Source: Prochlorococcus sp. scB245a_520K10 (GTDB lineage Bacteria > Cyanobacteriota > Cyanobacteriia > PCC-6307 > Cyanobiaceae). From it: a stretch of 64,000 nucleotides of DNA. Below, piece after piece: positions 53,428 through 64,000 of this stretch (position 1 is its first letter; each line of letters starts with the position of its first letter). The position numbers were made by a program, and so were the translations under genes. Location: contig JFNU01000202.1 in NCBI GenBank assembly GCA_000634515.1, positions 124,001-188,000 on the forward strand, read 5' to 3'. The notes under the pieces were generated by a model. The model searched no databases. It worked only from the letters and a program-made list of their open reading frames with translations, and was not told the DNA's origin.

Positions 53428-55434
53428 ATGGTCGCTGCATCTGTTTCATTAGAATCACTTTGTGTAAATAGTATAAGAATGCTTGCTGTAGATGCAGTAA
53501 ATAAATCTAATAGTGGCCATCCTGGATTGCCAATGGGGTGTGCTCCCATGGGTTATGCATTATGGCAAAACATACTTAATCACAACCCCAATAACCCAAA
53601 ATGGTTCAATAGAGACCGTTTTGTATTATCAGCTGGTCATGGCTGTATGCTGTTATATTCTTTGCTTCATTTGACAGGATACAAATCAGTCTCCATAGAA
53701 GATATTAAAGAATTTAGGCAATGGGGATCCAAAACTCCTGGACATCCAGAAACATTCGAAACTGAAGGAGTTGAAGTTACAGCTGGGCCTCTTGGAGCCG
53801 GAATTTCAAATGCAGTTGGTTTAGCAATAGCTGAAACTCATTTAGCAGCTAAATTTAATAAGCCTGATTGCAATATCGTTGATCACTATACTTACGTAAT
53901 AATGGGTGATGGCTGTAATCAAGAAGGTATCGCATCTGAAGCATGCTCATTAGCTGGTCATCTTAAGCTTGGCAAATTAATTGCACTCTATGACGATAAT
54001 CAAATTACAATTGATGGGCGAACAGATGTTTCTTTCACAGAAGATGTTTTAAAAAGATACGAAGCTTATGGATGGCATGTACAACATGTGGAAGATGGTA
54101 ATCATGATGTTAATGGAATAACTGAAGCTATCGAAAAAGCAAAATTAATTAAAGACAAACCTTCAATTATAAAAATTTCTACAACCATAGGTTATGGTTC
54201 GCCCAATAAATCAGATACTGCTGGAATTCATGGAGCAGCTGTTGGAGAAGAAGAAGCTGCATTGACTAGGGAGTTTCTAAATTGGGAATACCCTCCATTT
54301 GAAATACCAAATGAAGTGTATGAGCATTTTAGAAAATCAACAAGCAAAGGCGAAAACTTAGAGAAAGAATGGGATTCTAAATTTGAAGAATATCAACAAA
54401 AATATCCCTCTGAAGGAGCCGAGTTAAGTAGAATGTTAAAGGGTCAATTACCTGAGAATTGGGACTCAGATCTCCCCTCGTATACACCTGATGATAATGG
54501 TTTAGCCACCAGAAAGCATTCACAAATATGTTTAGGTGCTCTAGGACCTAACTTACCTGAATTAATTGGTGGATCCGCAGATTTAACTCACTCTAACTAC
54601 ACAGACATCAAAGGAGAAACTGGATCATTCCAGCCTCACAGTCCTGAAAAAAGATATTTACATTTTGGTGTACGAGAGCATGCAATGGCAGCTGTACTTA
54701 ATGGTATTGCTTATCACAATAGTGGTCTTATTCCTTATGGTGGAACCTTTCTTGTTTTTGCTGATTATATGAGAGGTTCAATGAGGCTTTCAGCACTCAG
54801 CGAATTAGGAGTGATCTATGTATTAACCCATGATTCAATTGGTGTAGGAGAAGACGGCCCAACACATCAACCTATTGAAACTATACCTTCTCTTCGTGCC
54901 ATGCCTAACATGCTAGTTTTCAGACCAGGAGATGGAAATGAGACAAGTGGAGCTTATAAGCTTGCTATTCAAAATCGAAAGAGACCTTCTGCCCTTTGTT
55001 TAAGTAGACAAGGTATGCCAAATCAAGAAAATACTTCGATCGACAAAGTTGCTCTAGGAGGATATGTAGTTTCCGATTGCGAAGGAACACCAGATTTAAT
55101 ATTTATTGGTACTGGAAGCGAACTTAATCTTTGCATTGAAGCAAGTAAAGAGATTTCAAACTTAGGCAAAAAAATTAGAGTTGTTTCTATGCCTTGTGTA
55201 GAACTTTTCGAAGAGCAAGAAGAATCTTACAAAGAAAGTGTTTTACCTAGTAGTGTGAAAAAAAGAGTTGTAGTAGAAGCTGCCCATTCATTTGGTTGGC
55301 ATAAATATACAGGTTTTGATGGGATTTGTATTACTATGGATAGGTTTGGTGCATCAGCACCAGGTGGAGAATGTATGAAAAATTTTGGATTTACAGTTGA
55401 AAATGTAGTTAATAAGACGAAGGAAATTCTATGA
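53428..55434 (+). CDS. tktA: Transketolase
   Basis: Transketolase, 668 aa, moves two-carbon units in the Calvin cycle and the pentose phosphate route, using thiamine diphosphate. TPP- and metal-binding motif: [22 protein letters not shown] near residue 165. Other signatures are [33 protein letters not shown] and [17 protein letters not shown]. It follows fabF by 44 bases on the same strand and converges with thiC, whose product feeds its cofactor; this adjacency may be chance. Confidence 0.97.
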   Translation: MVAASVSLESLCVNSIRMLAVDAVNKSNSGHPGLPMGCAPMGYALWQNILNHNPNNPKWFNRDRFVLSAGHGCMLLYSLLHLTGYKSVSIEDIKEFRQWGSKTPGHPETFETEGVEVTAGPLGAGISNAVGLAIAETHLAAKFNKPDCNIVDHYTYVIMGDGCNQEGIASEACSLAGHLKLGKLIALYDDNQITIDGRTDVSFTEDVLKRYEAYGWHVQHVEDGNHDVNGITEAIEKAKLIKDKPSIIKISTTIGYGSPNKSDTAGIHGAAVGEEEAALTREFLNWEYPPFEIPNEVYEHFRKSTSKGENLEKEWDSKFEEYQQKYPSEGAELSRMLKGQLPENWDSDLPSYTPDDNGLATRKHSQICLGALGPNLPELIGGSADLTHSNYTDIKGETGSFQPHSPEKRYLHFGVREHAMAAVLNGIAYHNSGLIPYGGTFLVFADYMRGSMRLSALSELGVIYVLTHDSIGVGEDGPTHQPIETIPSLRAMPNMLVFRPGDGNETSGAYKLAIQNRKRPSALCLSRQGMPNQENTSIDKVALGGYVVSDCEGTPDLIFIGTGSELNLCIEASKEISNLGKKIRVVSMPCVELFEEQEESYKESVLPSSVKKRVVVEAAHSFGWHKYTGFDGICITMDRFGASAPGGECMKNFGFTVENVVNKTKEIL

Positions 55435-55449
55435 CTAGATAATTGATAA

Positions 55450-56823
<1,374 letters not shown>

Positions 56824-56865
56824 TTATAAATTTTTAAAGGTGTTATTACTAAAGTTTGATCAAAT

Positions 56866-56946
56866 TTCCACTTCCCTGAATCATTTAACATGATTCAGGT
56901 TCAAAGGGTATGATCTCAGCTAAGTTAAATTTCTTAGCACCCCTAG
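56866..56946 (-). promoter_or_regulatory. TPP riboswitch (THI element) of thiC
   Basis: Read on the minus strand, the conserved parts of the THI box appear in order: GGGGTGCTAAG (56933-56943), CTGAGATCAT (56910-56919), ACCCTTTGAACCTGA (56895-56909), a variable hairpin TGAATCATGTTAAATGATTCA, and AGGGAAG (56871-56877). It ends about 45 bases before the thiC ATG, leaving room for a ribosome-site or short expression platform. No terminator stem with a T-run is obvious, so translational control is more likely. Confidence 0.93.
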
Positions 56947-57015
56947 TATTAATCTTATTAATAGCTCTTTTCTAAAAAATAGTCATCATTTCTTGAATAA
57001 AAATAAATAAAAATT

Positions 57016-57231
57016 TTATTTAACTTTTTGATAAGACTTTATCTTTTTAAAAATATTTTTCCTATCAAATCTTCTTCTTATATCTTTCTCCAAAATAATT
57101 GAAATCCCCATTAAACCTATAGGCAAATAAAATATTTTCCTTGTATCGTCTCTTAATATCATGCCAATAGTTGATATGAAGATCATAAAAGGAGCCACAA
57201 AAGATAAAATAAATTTTTTACTAATTTTCAT
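57016..57231 (-). CDS. Small membrane protein of unknown function
   Basis: A 71-aa protein with two hydrophobic helices (about residues 8-25 and 34-47) joined by a short charged loop (LRDDTRK), and a very basic C-terminal tail with RRRFDRKNIFKKIK. Its ATG overlaps the TGA of the M20 peptidase gene (ATGA), so it is the last gene of the ruvB-TPR-peptidase unit. The overlap and normal codon use support it. I know of no function. Confidence 0.65.
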   Translation of the reverse strand: MKISKKFILSFVAPFMIFISTIGMILRDDTRKIFYLPIGLMGISIILEKDIRRRFDRKNIFKKIKSYQKVK

Positions 57232-58412
57232 TTATCAACTGTCTTAATTATTTCATTATTTAATTTTACTATGGATTGTGTTATTACTTTAATTCCAACA
57301 GCAATAGCTCCTTCATCTGGATCAAATTTTGAACTATGCAATGGAGCACATCCTTTTGAACTAGAAACACCAAGCCTAAACATGGCCCCAGGAATATCAT
57401 TCAAGAACTCAGCGAAGTCCTCAGCACCTAACGATGGTTTTTGTAATTCGATAACATTTTCTTGACCCAAAACCTTAATTCCCGAATCTCGTAGAACTCT
57501 ATTAATTTCAGAATTATTATTAACTGGTGGAGTAATTTCTCTAAATATTACTTTTGCATCAGCTCCGCAACTTTCAGCTATAGAGGAGATATTTTGATTA
57601 AGCCAATTACCAATATTCTTAAATAATTTAAGATTCGTACATCTAACAGTACCAATTAAATTGACCTTTTCTGCAAGAACATTGAATGCATTGCCACCAT
57701 TGATTTTACCAAAAGTTATTACTACAGGATCCAAAGGATCTAACTGCCGTGTTATTGATTCCTGAATTCCCGAGATCACTTTAGAGGCCACCCAAATAGC
57801 ATCAACTCCTTCATAAGGTCGAGCACCATGACCTGATTTTCCTTTAATCTCTACCTTAAGTTCTCCAGCAGCTGCAGTTAAACTTCCCTCCTTAATTCCA
57901 ATAGTCCCTACAGCTAAATCAGGGTAGACATGAACTCCCAAAATATTGGTTAAACCATTAGTTGCACCATCCTTAATCATCCATCTAGCTCCACTCGCAA
58001 TTTCTTCAGCAGGCTGAAAAATTAATCTAGTCCCAAAATTAAGTTTTAAATCCTTAATAATTTTTGCTACACCCAATCCAATCGATATATGCAAATCGTG
58101 ACCACACGCGTGCATAACACCATCTACTTTTGAAGAAAAACTTAATTTAGTTTCCTCCAATATCGGCAAAGCATCCATATCCACTCTTAAGCCTATAATG
58201 CCTTTATCTAATGGCCCAAAATCAGCTACAACTCCTGTCCTACCAATAGATTCTCTGACATTCCAACCAATATTTTTTAAATAACCACTTATCAAAATCG
58301 CCGTTTGATTTTCAAGTCCGCTTAATTCAGGATGTGCATGGATATGTCTTCTTAATTTAATCAATTCATCAGTAAACGAATCAATTTTTTTAAAGAACTG
58401 ATCTCTATTCAT
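57228..58412 (-). CDS. M20-family amidohydrolase (N-acyl-amino acid/hippurate hydrolase type)
   Basis: A 394-aa metallopeptidase of the M20D amidohydrolase group. Metal ligands are seen in DALPILEE-type GLRVDMDALPI, the MHACGHDLHISIGLG motif with CGHD near residue 105, and FQPAEEIASGARWMI with the catalytic glutamates near 138. The dimerisation domain includes GKSGHGARPYEGVDAI. Substrates of this group include N-acyl amino acids, hippurate and IAA conjugates. It lies three bases after the TPR gene, in one operon with ruvB. Confidence 0.92.
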   Translation of the reverse strand: MNRDQFFKKIDSFTDELIKLRRHIHAHPELSGLENQTAILISGYLKNIGWNVRESIGRTGVVADFGPLDKGIIGLRVDMDALPILEETKLSFSSKVDGVMHACGHDLHISIGLGVAKIIKDLKLNFGTRLIFQPAEEIASGARWMIKDGATNGLTNILGVHVYPDLAVGTIGIKEGSLTAAAGELKVEIKGKSGHGARPYEGVDAIWVASKVISGIQESITRQLDPLDPVVITFGKINGGNAFNVLAEKVNLIGTVRCTNLKLFKNIGNWLNQNISSIAESCGADAKVIFREITPPVNNNSEINRVLRDSGIKVLGQENVIELQKPSLGAEDFAEFLNDIPGAMFRLGVSSSKGCAPLHSSKFDPDEGAIAVGIKVITQSIVKLNNEIIKTVDK

Positions 58413-58415
58413 GAC

Positions 58416-59204
58416 TTATTTTAAATCGATAAAGTTCATTAAATCTTTAATTGGTCTCGGAGGCCATCTTCTTATTTTTTTTAACCATTCCTCATCACTA
58501 TACCTAGGATCTAATTCAGTTACTGCTATCCAATTACTCTCTGCTTTACCAGATTCACCCTTGGACCAACTCAAAGCTGTTAAAGCTGCCCGGGCATCTG
58601 CAAAAGTTGGATATCGTCTAATTAATTTTTTCAATTCTTTTTCAGATTCATCAATATTGCCTAACTGGAAATCTGCTAAAGCCATACTTGACCTTGCCAT
58701 AGCAAATCCAGGGTTATATAAAGCAGCTTTTGAAAATAAATCTCTCGCTTTTAGCCATTGTGATGTAGAACCTTCAACATTAGCCAAATTATATAATGCA
58801 GAAAAATTCTTGCTATCTTGCGAAATAACAAACATATAATCTCTTTTCGCTTGAGACCATTGACCCAATGCTTCCTCGGCTATACCTCTGTTAATGTAAG
58901 GATCTATTTCACTAGGATTTAAACTTATTGCCTTATTTTGGTCATCTATTGATCCCTTTACATCTCCTATAACAAGTCTTACATTTCCTCTATTGCTCAA
59001 ACCTGCGGCATCATCAGGATAAGCATCCAGATAGCGATTCCATTCTTGTAAAGCAAGATTAAATTTTCCATCTGAACTTAAATCTAATGCATTTTTAAAC
59101 AAATCTTCTCTCAAAACTAATGAATAGCATGGTTCAATATAAAAAATATTTACAAAAACAAAAATTAATAAAATACAAACCTTAACGGTTTTAAAAGTTA
59201 TCAT
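58416..59204 (-). CDS. TPR-repeat protein with N-terminal signal/anchor
   Basis: A 262-aa protein. Residues 1-28 form a hydrophobic signal or anchor ([20 protein letters not shown]), then about five tetratricopeptide repeats follow (for example [24 protein letters not shown], read as one repeat, and [24 protein letters not shown]). It is probably exported to the lumen or periplasm, where TPRs hold assembly partners. Similar proteins help in photosystem assembly, but that is not shown here. The ATG overlaps the ruvB TGA by the ATGA overlap. Confidence 0.85.
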   Translation of the reverse strand: MITFKTVKVCILLIFVFVNIFYIEPCYSLVLREDLFKNALDLSSDGKFNLALQEWNRYLDAYPDDAAGLSNRGNVRLVIGDVKGSIDDQNKAISLNPSEIDPYINRGIAEEALGQWSQAKRDYMFVISQDSKNFSALYNLANVEGSTSQWLKARDLFSKAALYNPGFAMARSSMALADFQLGNIDESEKELKKLIRRYPTFADARAALTALSWSKGESGKAESNWIAVTELDPRYSDEEWLKKIRRWPPRPIKDLMNFIDLK

Positions 59205-60247
59205 TTTTCTGAATCAATGTACTTCTTTCCTAGGGCAGTAAGAAGTCTTCCTCGGGGAGTTCTCGTAAGGAAACCAATTTGGATGAGATATGGCTCAACT
59301 ACAAACTCTAACATTGAAGAATCATCACCTAATCCGGCTGCGATTGCATCGAGACCAGTTGGATTATTATTTTGGTTTAAAAAAGACAAATATTGTCTGT
59401 CTAATGAATCCAATCCTTTTTCGTCTATTTGGTAAGAATTTAAGGCATTTTTTATTAAATTCACGGAGATAAAATTAGTTTTTTTAACAACTTGAGCATA
59501 ATCTCTAACTCGTCTTAATAATCTCAAAGCAATTCTTGGAGTCCCTCGAGATATCCTCGCTAGATTATAAGATGCTTCATCTTCTAAATTAAGCTTTAAT
59601 AGTTTAGAAAAATTAAGAATTATTTGTTTTAATTCATCATGAGTATAAAATTCAATTTTTTGAGATAAACCAAATCTATCTCTTAACGGGGTGCTAATTG
59701 AGGCTAATTTGGTTGTCGCGCCAATCAAAGTGAACCTAGGCAGATTAATTGTTCTGCAACGTGCTCCTCTATTAGCTCCCATAGTTAAATCTAATCTAAA
59801 ATCCTCCATTGCAGAATATAACAACTCTTCAGTCAACCTATTCAAGCGATGTATCTCGTCGATAAATAAAACTTCACCTTCTTTTAATCCAAGCAGTAAA
59901 CCTACAATATCTCTAGGTCTTTCTATAGCGGGTGCAGTGGCTATCCTACATTTTGTGTTCATTTCATTAGCTATCAAAAAAGCCAAGGTAGTCTTGCCTA
60001 AACCAGGCTGTCCATATAAAAGAGTATGCTCCAAAGGTTCTTTTCTATAAATTGAAGCATCTATAGCTATTCTTAATGAAGATTTAAGTTTTTCTTGGCC
60101 AATAAATTCTTGAAAGGTAACTGGCCTAGCTAGGTTCAAATTATTATTTCTTTTTTCTTCTGGAATAATTTTTGAATCAACCAGCCTAAGCTCTTTTTTG
60201 CGAAGAGAAAAGTCATTATCACCAATATTGGATGAAATTATTGCCAT
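59201..60247 (-). CDS. ruvB: Holliday junction branch migration ATPase RuvB
   Basis: RuvB, 348 aa, the hexameric motor that drives branch migration with RuvA. Walker A is [13 protein letters not shown] near residue 79, Walker B is [11 protein letters not shown] near 130, and sensor and arginine finger regions are in [20 protein letters not shown]. The C-terminal winged helix has [12 protein letters not shown] and [11 protein letters not shown]. The first 30 residues are an extra variable tail, as in other cyanobacteria. It heads the ruvB-TPR-M20-membrane protein unit. I see no SOS box before it. Confidence 0.97.
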   Translation of the reverse strand: MAIISSNIGDNDFSLRKKELRLVDSKIIPEEKRNNNLNLARPVTFQEFIGQEKLKSSLRIAIDASIYRKEPLEHTLLYGQPGLGKTTLAFLIANEMNTKCRIATAPAIERPRDIVGLLLGLKEGEVLFIDEIHRLNRLTEELLYSAMEDFRLDLTMGANRGARCRTINLPRFTLIGATTKLASISTPLRDRFGLSQKIEFYTHDELKQIILNFSKLLKLNLEDEASYNLARISRGTPRIALRLLRRVRDYAQVVKKTNFISVNLIKNALNSYQIDEKGLDSLDRQYLSFLNQNNNPTGLDAIAAGLGDDSSMLEFVVEPYLIQIGFLTRTPRGRLLTALGKKYIDSEK

Positions 60248-60297
60248 AATAGAAGGTTAATTGCAATTGTTCTGAGTAGAAAGATTTTTTAACTAAA

Positions 60298-60792
60298 ATG
60301 GCAAAAAATTCAAACAAAGTCCAAAAAAATACTCAAAAAGAAAATAATATTAAACGTCTAGCAGAAAATAGATATGCCAAATTTCAATATACAATATCTG
60401 AAACAATCGAAGCGGGAATTGAACTTTTAGGGACTGAAGTAAAGTCTATTAGAAATGGAAAAGCAAATTTAAGAGATGGTTATTGTTCATTCAGAGATGG
60501 TGAAATTTTATTATTAAATGTTCACATTTCACCACACAACAATGTGGGGTCTTTTTTTAATCATGATCCATTAAGAAATAGAAAGTTGCTTTTACATAAA
60601 AAAGAATTAATAAAACTGAAATCAAATATTGAAAAAAAGGGAATGACTATTGTTCCATTATCTCTTTATTTAAAAGGATCATGGATAAAAATAACTATTG
60701 GAGTCGGTAAAGGAAAAAAATTACATGACAAACGCCATGATGAAAAACAAAAAAGTATGAAAAAAGAAATCAACTCTGCACTAAAAAGATAA
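60298..60792 (+). CDS. smpB: SsrA-binding protein SmpB
   Basis: SmpB, 164 aa, binds tmRNA and rescues stalled ribosomes. Conserved blocks are [40 protein letters not shown] and [11 protein letters not shown]-type. The C-terminal tail [21 protein letters not shown] enters the empty mRNA channel. Divergent from ruvB with 50 bases between, and convergent with a small conserved gene. Confidence 0.96.
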   Translation: MAKNSNKVQKNTQKENNIKRLAENRYAKFQYTISETIEAGIELLGTEVKSIRNGKANLRDGYCSFRDGEILLLNVHISPHNNVGSFFNHDPLRNRKLLLHKKELIKLKSNIEKKGMTIVPLSLYLKGSWIKITIGVGKGKKLHDKRHDEKQKSMKKEINSALKR

Positions 60793-60815
60793 AATATTAT
60801 TCAGACTTATTGAAA

Positions 60816-61064
60816 CTATGAATCTAAACTTACTGAACTTGGAGGAGGAGAAGGATCTGGATCTGCAATTAACATATGCTGTAAGACAGTTTCAGGTCTC
60901 TCACTATCCCTCCAGCGAATTTTATATGCAGGCATTTTTGTACCTCTGCTTGTAGTTTGCTCCACTGGTTCAATAACCCATCCTCTTCTTGATCGGCCTT
61001 GAGGATTTCTTTTCACTACTGCATCCGCGTGTTTGAAACGGAAACCAACACGTTCACCACTCAT
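60816..61064 (-). CDS. Small basic conserved cyanobacterial protein
   Basis: An 82-aa protein with a compact basic core (VGFRFKHADAVVKRNPQGRS, then RRGWVIEPVEQTTSRGTKMPA, then YKIRWRDSERPETVLQHML) that looks like a small beta-barrel, and a short proline-serine tail. Less AT-rich and more arginine-rich than its neighbours, as conserved nucleic acid- or protein-binding proteins often are. I do not know its function. It follows lysS by 20 bases on the same strand. Confidence 0.75.
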   Translation of the reverse strand: MSGERVGFRFKHADAVVKRNPQGRSRRGWVIEPVEQTTSRGTKMPAYKIRWRDSERPETVLQHMLIADPDPSPPPSSVSLDS

Positions 61065-61084
61065 TTAAAAAATTTCGTATTGGA

Positions 61085-62632
61085 TTAATTTTTATATTTT
61101 ACTTCATTCAAGGGTGATTTTTCATTTTTACTTGAAGTTATTTCTGGTTTTAACAATGGGAAAGGGATTACATCTCTAATTGATGAACTATTAGTAATTA
61201 ACATAATAAGTCTATCAATGCCTATCCCTAATCCTCCAGTAGGCGGCATGCCAATCTCTAAAGCATTTAAAAAGTCTTCATCTATACAATGAGCCTCAAA
61301 ATCTCCTTCATCTCTAAGAGACTGCTGTAATTGCATTCTTTCTCTTTGATCTACTGGGTCTATCAACTCACTAAAAGCATTTGCTAGCTCTCGACCTACA
61401 ATGAACAATTCGAATCTCTGAACCATTTCTTTATTATCAAGATGTGGTCTAGCTAAAGGGGAAATTTCAACAGGATAATCAATAACAAAAGTAGGTTCTA
61501 TAAGTTCTGACTCTACTTTTTGCTCGAAGACCTCATTTAAAAGTCTTCCCATAGTATTAACTTTATTAGAAAATTCAACATTTATACTTTGAACGGCTTT
61601 TTTTGCTACCTTAAAGTCTCCACTAAAAGATTCAAAATCAATCCCAGTATATTTTTTGACTATATCTTTCATAGATATTCTTGACCATGGCTTAGAAAAA
61701 TCAATTTCCTTATTTTGATAATTTATTACTAGAGAGCCACAGGAGTCAGCTACGATATCCTTAATCAGTTCTTCTGTTAAATCCATCATATCGACATAGT
61801 TAGCAAAAGCTTGATAAATTTCAACTGAGGTGAACTCAGGATTATGCTTAGTACTTATTCCCTCATTACGAAAGATTCTTCCCAATTCATAAACTTTCTC
61901 AAATCCTCCAACAACCATTCTTTTTAAATGTAATTCTGTAGCTATTCTTAGATACAGCGGAATATCTAATGTATTGTGATGAGTAATAAATGGTCTTGCT
62001 TCAGCACCACCAGCTTCAGATTGCAGAATTGGAGTCTCTATCTCTAAAAAATTTCTATTATCTAGCCATTTTCTTATAAAACTTATACATTTTGCTCTTG
62101 TTTTAAATACATTTTTAGAGTGAGGATTCACTATTAAATCTAGATAACGTTGTCTATATCTTTTTTCAATATCAGTCAATCCATGCCATTTGTCCGGTAA
62201 AGGCTGTAGTGATTTAGATAACATTTCCCATTTTTCTACTTTAATTGAAAGTTCACCTTTGTTAGTTTTTTTAATTGTTCCATAGACGCCTATCCAATCT
62301 CCAATATCTACTATTTCCTTAATATCTTCAAAAGAAAGTAATTTTTGATTTTCTAGATTGCAATTGATAATTTTTTTATCTAGATAAAGCTGAATCTGAC
62401 CTTCTTCATCACTTATTGTGAAAAAGGCAATTTTACCCATTACCCTTTTTGCCATTACTCGACCAGCTATAGAGACACTAAAATCTTCCTCTTGACCATT
62501 TTCTAAATAATCAAATTTTTGAATAAGAAATTTTGTAGGATGGGAAACTTCAAAACTCTCTGCGTAAGAAGCGAATCCTTTACTGACTAATGTATTAGCT
62601 TTTTGTAAGCGAGCTTCTCTTATTTCAGACAA
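61085..62632 (-). CDS. lysS: Lysyl-tRNA synthetase (class II)
   Basis: LysS, 515 aa, charges tRNA-Lys. The N-terminal OB fold (about 50-150, [20 protein letters not shown]) binds the anticodon. The class II motifs are in [20 protein letters not shown] (motif 1), [20 protein letters not shown] (motif 2) and [12 protein letters not shown] (motif 3). The length is normal. It lies downstream of rpaB on the same strand with 49 bases between, and may share its transcript. Confidence 0.97.
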   Translation of the reverse strand: MSEIREARLQKANTLVSKGFASYAESFEVSHPTKFLIQKFDYLENGQEEDFSVSIAGRVMAKRVMGKIAFFTISDEEGQIQLYLDKKIINCNLENQKLLSFEDIKEIVDIGDWIGVYGTIKKTNKGELSIKVEKWEMLSKSLQPLPDKWHGLTDIEKRYRQRYLDLIVNPHSKNVFKTRAKCISFIRKWLDNRNFLEIETPILQSEAGGAEARPFITHHNTLDIPLYLRIATELHLKRMVVGGFEKVYELGRIFRNEGISTKHNPEFTSVEIYQAFANYVDMMDLTEELIKDIVADSCGSLVINYQNKEIDFSKPWSRISMKDIVKKYTGIDFESFSGDFKVAKKAVQSINVEFSNKVNTMGRLLNEVFEQKVESELIEPTFVIDYPVEISPLARPHLDNKEMVQRFELFIVGRELANAFSELIDPVDQRERMQLQQSLRDEGDFEAHCIDEDFLNALEIGMPPTGGLGIGIDRLIMLITNSSSIRDVIPFPLLKPEITSSKNEKSPLNEVKYKN

Positions 62633-62681
62633 AATTTATTTAATATGTTTGTTCTATTTAATAAAAGTATCAGACTGAGGC

Positions 62682-63428
62682 TCAACTTGCCAAAGATGTT
62701 GCTGTTTCGCCAACTCTCTGAGATGCATAACCGATCCCACGAACAGTTAATATTAATTCTGGATTTCTTGGGTCTGGTTCCAACTTGCCTCTTAGTCTAG
62801 CTACATACACATCTACTACCCTTAAATCAGCAGCTCTCCTTGGAGGATAACCCCATAACTGTTCCAAAATTTCAGCACGTGGAACAACTTTACCAGGCTC
62901 GTCAAACAACAATTCTAAGAGACTAAATTCTGTATAAGTTAGACTAATTCTTTCCCCAGCTCTAGACACTTGTCTTCTATTAGTATCAACAACTAAACTT
63001 CCAAATTTCATAACTCCTTTACCGGAGGGAACTTCTTTAGTTTCGGTAACAGATACGGTAGGTCCCATTCTTCTCAAAATAGTTGCTATCCTAGCTTCTA
63101 ACTCTTTTGGACTAAATGGTTTTGATAAATAATCATCGGCTCCTAGATCCAAACCTGCGACCCTCTCTGATATCGCTTCTAGTGCAGTTAAAAATATTAT
63201 TGGAACCACTGATTCGGCTCTAATCCTTCGGCAAACTGCAAACCCGTCCATCTTGGGAAGCATAACATCAAGAACTATTAAGTCGGGTGAATCTCTATGG
63301 AAAGATTCAAGAGCTTCTTCACCATTAGTGGCTGAAAAAACTTGATATCCTGCTAGTTGAAGTCTTGTAACTAATACCTTCAAAACTGCTGGTTCATCAT
63401 CAACAACTAAAATTCTTGCTTTTGACAT
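62682..63428 (-). CDS. rpaB: Response regulator RpaB (OmpR family)
   Basis: A 248-aa OmpR-type regulator, nearly universal in cyanobacteria, which binds HLR1 sites and controls high-light and photosystem genes. The receiver domain (1-120) has the acidic pocket DDE near residue 10, phospho-acceptor Asp near 54 in LIVLDVMLPKMDG, and the KP switch in YLSKPFSPKE. The winged-helix DNA-binding domain (about 145-240) has FSLLELLFDEPGKVVPRAEI and VDVYVARLRGKLEPDP. The high conservation and the R-rich PPRRAADLRVVDV stretch favour RpaB over RpaA. Confidence 0.95.
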   Translation of the reverse strand: MSKARILVVDDEPAVLKVLVTRLQLAGYQVFSATNGEEALESFHRDSPDLIVLDVMLPKMDGFAVCRRIRAESVVPIIFLTALEAISERVAGLDLGADDYLSKPFSPKELEARIATILRRMGPTVSVTETKEVPSGKGVMKFGSLVVDTNRRQVSRAGERISLTYTEFSLLELLFDEPGKVVPRAEILEQLWGYPPRRAADLRVVDVYVARLRGKLEPDPRNPELILTVRGIGYASQRVGETATSLAS

Positions 63429-63594
63429 AAATTAAAAAAGATTTTCAGATATTTCAAAGCAAATATTGATTGCATTGAAATTTTATTCTAACAATTAAAA
63501 ATATAACATTACGAACCCTCAAAGGGATATTCCTTAGATTTACAAACTTTCTAATAATTTAAAGATATAGATTTTTTTTGAGCAATATTTATTC

Positions 63595-64000
63595 TTAGAG
63601 AAATTTATTGTCCTGCTTTTCTCCCATAAAAGATTTAAACAGCCTCAAAAGTTGAGAACAAATTAAGGGTGCAAATAAACCTGTAAGAAAAACTTCAGCT
63701 AAAATATTTTGAACACCAGGGATAAAAACTAAAAAATTATTATTTGAAAAATTATTAAACAAAATCTGTAAAAAATGCAAGGTACCACATAAAAAACTGC
63801 CAAAAGCACAAATTAAACCATATCTAAAATGTCCGACCAACAAATCACTATGAATTTTTATTCTCCCAAACCAAACTCCACATAAAATCAAACCTGGTAT
63901 TTGAGAAAAATTACTATCCAGAGTTACAGCATCTAAAATTAGACCTAAAAACAAACCAAATATTATTCCATTAATTGATCCATTTATCATTGACCAAGGT
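63595..64000 (-). CDS. mreD: Rod shape-determining protein MreD (partial, 5' end outside window)
   Basis: The C-terminal 134 codons of a small membrane protein with several hydrophobic helices. Segments such as GIIFGLFLGLILDAVTLDSNFS, read as one helix plus turn, and QIPGLILCGVWFGRI match MreD, which works with MreBC in cell elongation. An ATG lies at 63990, but the frame is open beyond it to the window edge and normal MreD is about 160-170 aa, so the real start is outside. rodA, its functional partner, is elsewhere in this window. Confidence 0.75.
   Translation of the reverse strand, partial: PWSMINGSINGIIFGLFLGLILDAVTLDSNFSQIPGLILCGVWFGRIKIHSDLLVGHFRYGLICAFGSFLCGTLHFLQILFNNFSNNNFLVFIPGVQNILAEVFLTGLFAPLICSQLLRLFKSFMGEKQDNKFL

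Overview
The window looks like a piece of the core chromosome of a high-light-adapted Prochlorococcus. Four things point there: very AT-rich DNA with almost no spacer sequence; cyanobacterial photosystem I genes (psaD, psaC) and NDH-1 genes (ndhN, ndhS); the ho1-pebA-pebB phycoerythrobilin set; and regulators and conserved proteins typical of marine picocyanobacteria (rpaB, ldpA, CAAD protein). No phage, transposon, CRISPR or genomic-island signature was seen. Nearly all of it reads as ordinary vertically inherited core genome. The strain assignment is an inference, not a database result.

Layout. 1-1.4 kb: start of the ribosomal S10 operon (rplC-rplD-rplW, minus strand). 1.7-7.1 kb: ndhN, ldpA, tRNA-Gln, a HAD phosphatase, recA behind a perfect cyanobacterial SOS-type box, a DUF2839 protein and a degenerate DinG-like helicase. 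7.2-14.7 kb: tyrA, crtD, fructosamine kinase, CAAD/CurT-like protein, moeB with rhodanese domain, a tandem-fused corrinoid adenosyltransferase, a LarE-like sulfur transferase and speD. 14.8-22.7 kb: recF, tRNA-Arg(CCG), then a minus-strand run psaD-trpE-gshA-ppc-acetyltransferase. 22.8-26.5 kb: mrp-rodA-histidine kinase, tightly packed. 26.7-37.7 kb: hemF, a cytochrome b6 assembly factor, RNase D, a glycosyltransferase-like protein, tRNA-Cys, small conserved proteins, purM, panC-cmk fusion, a tyrosine phosphatase and ho1-pebA-pebB. 37.9-47.4 kb: icd, DUF1537 kinase, mutarotase, alpha/beta hydrolase, CPA2 antiporter, glgP and two conserved unknowns. 47.5-57 kb: tRNA-Arg(CCT), rnpB, rnc, ndhS, rimM, glmS, psaC, acpP-fabF-tktA, and thiC with a TPP riboswitch. 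57-64 kb: ruvB-TPR-M20 peptidase-small membrane protein operon, smpB, lysS, rpaB and the 3' part of mreD.

The most unusual signals are at gene starts. speD and recF, adjacent on the minus strand, both lack a usable start codon before their conserved N-termini. Both become perfectly normal if one base is removed from a 10-A tract (speD) or added to a 7-T tract (recF). These could be transcriptional slippage, real mutations or homopolymer sequencing errors. Other points worth a look are the SOS box on the recA promoter, two enzymes that kept their family fold but lost nucleotide-binding motifs (the DinG-like helicase and the RodA-linked histidine kinase), divergent start codons only five bases apart, and a locally GC-richer intergenic patch with a 33-codon ORF. 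I did not find a convincing new multi-gene system.
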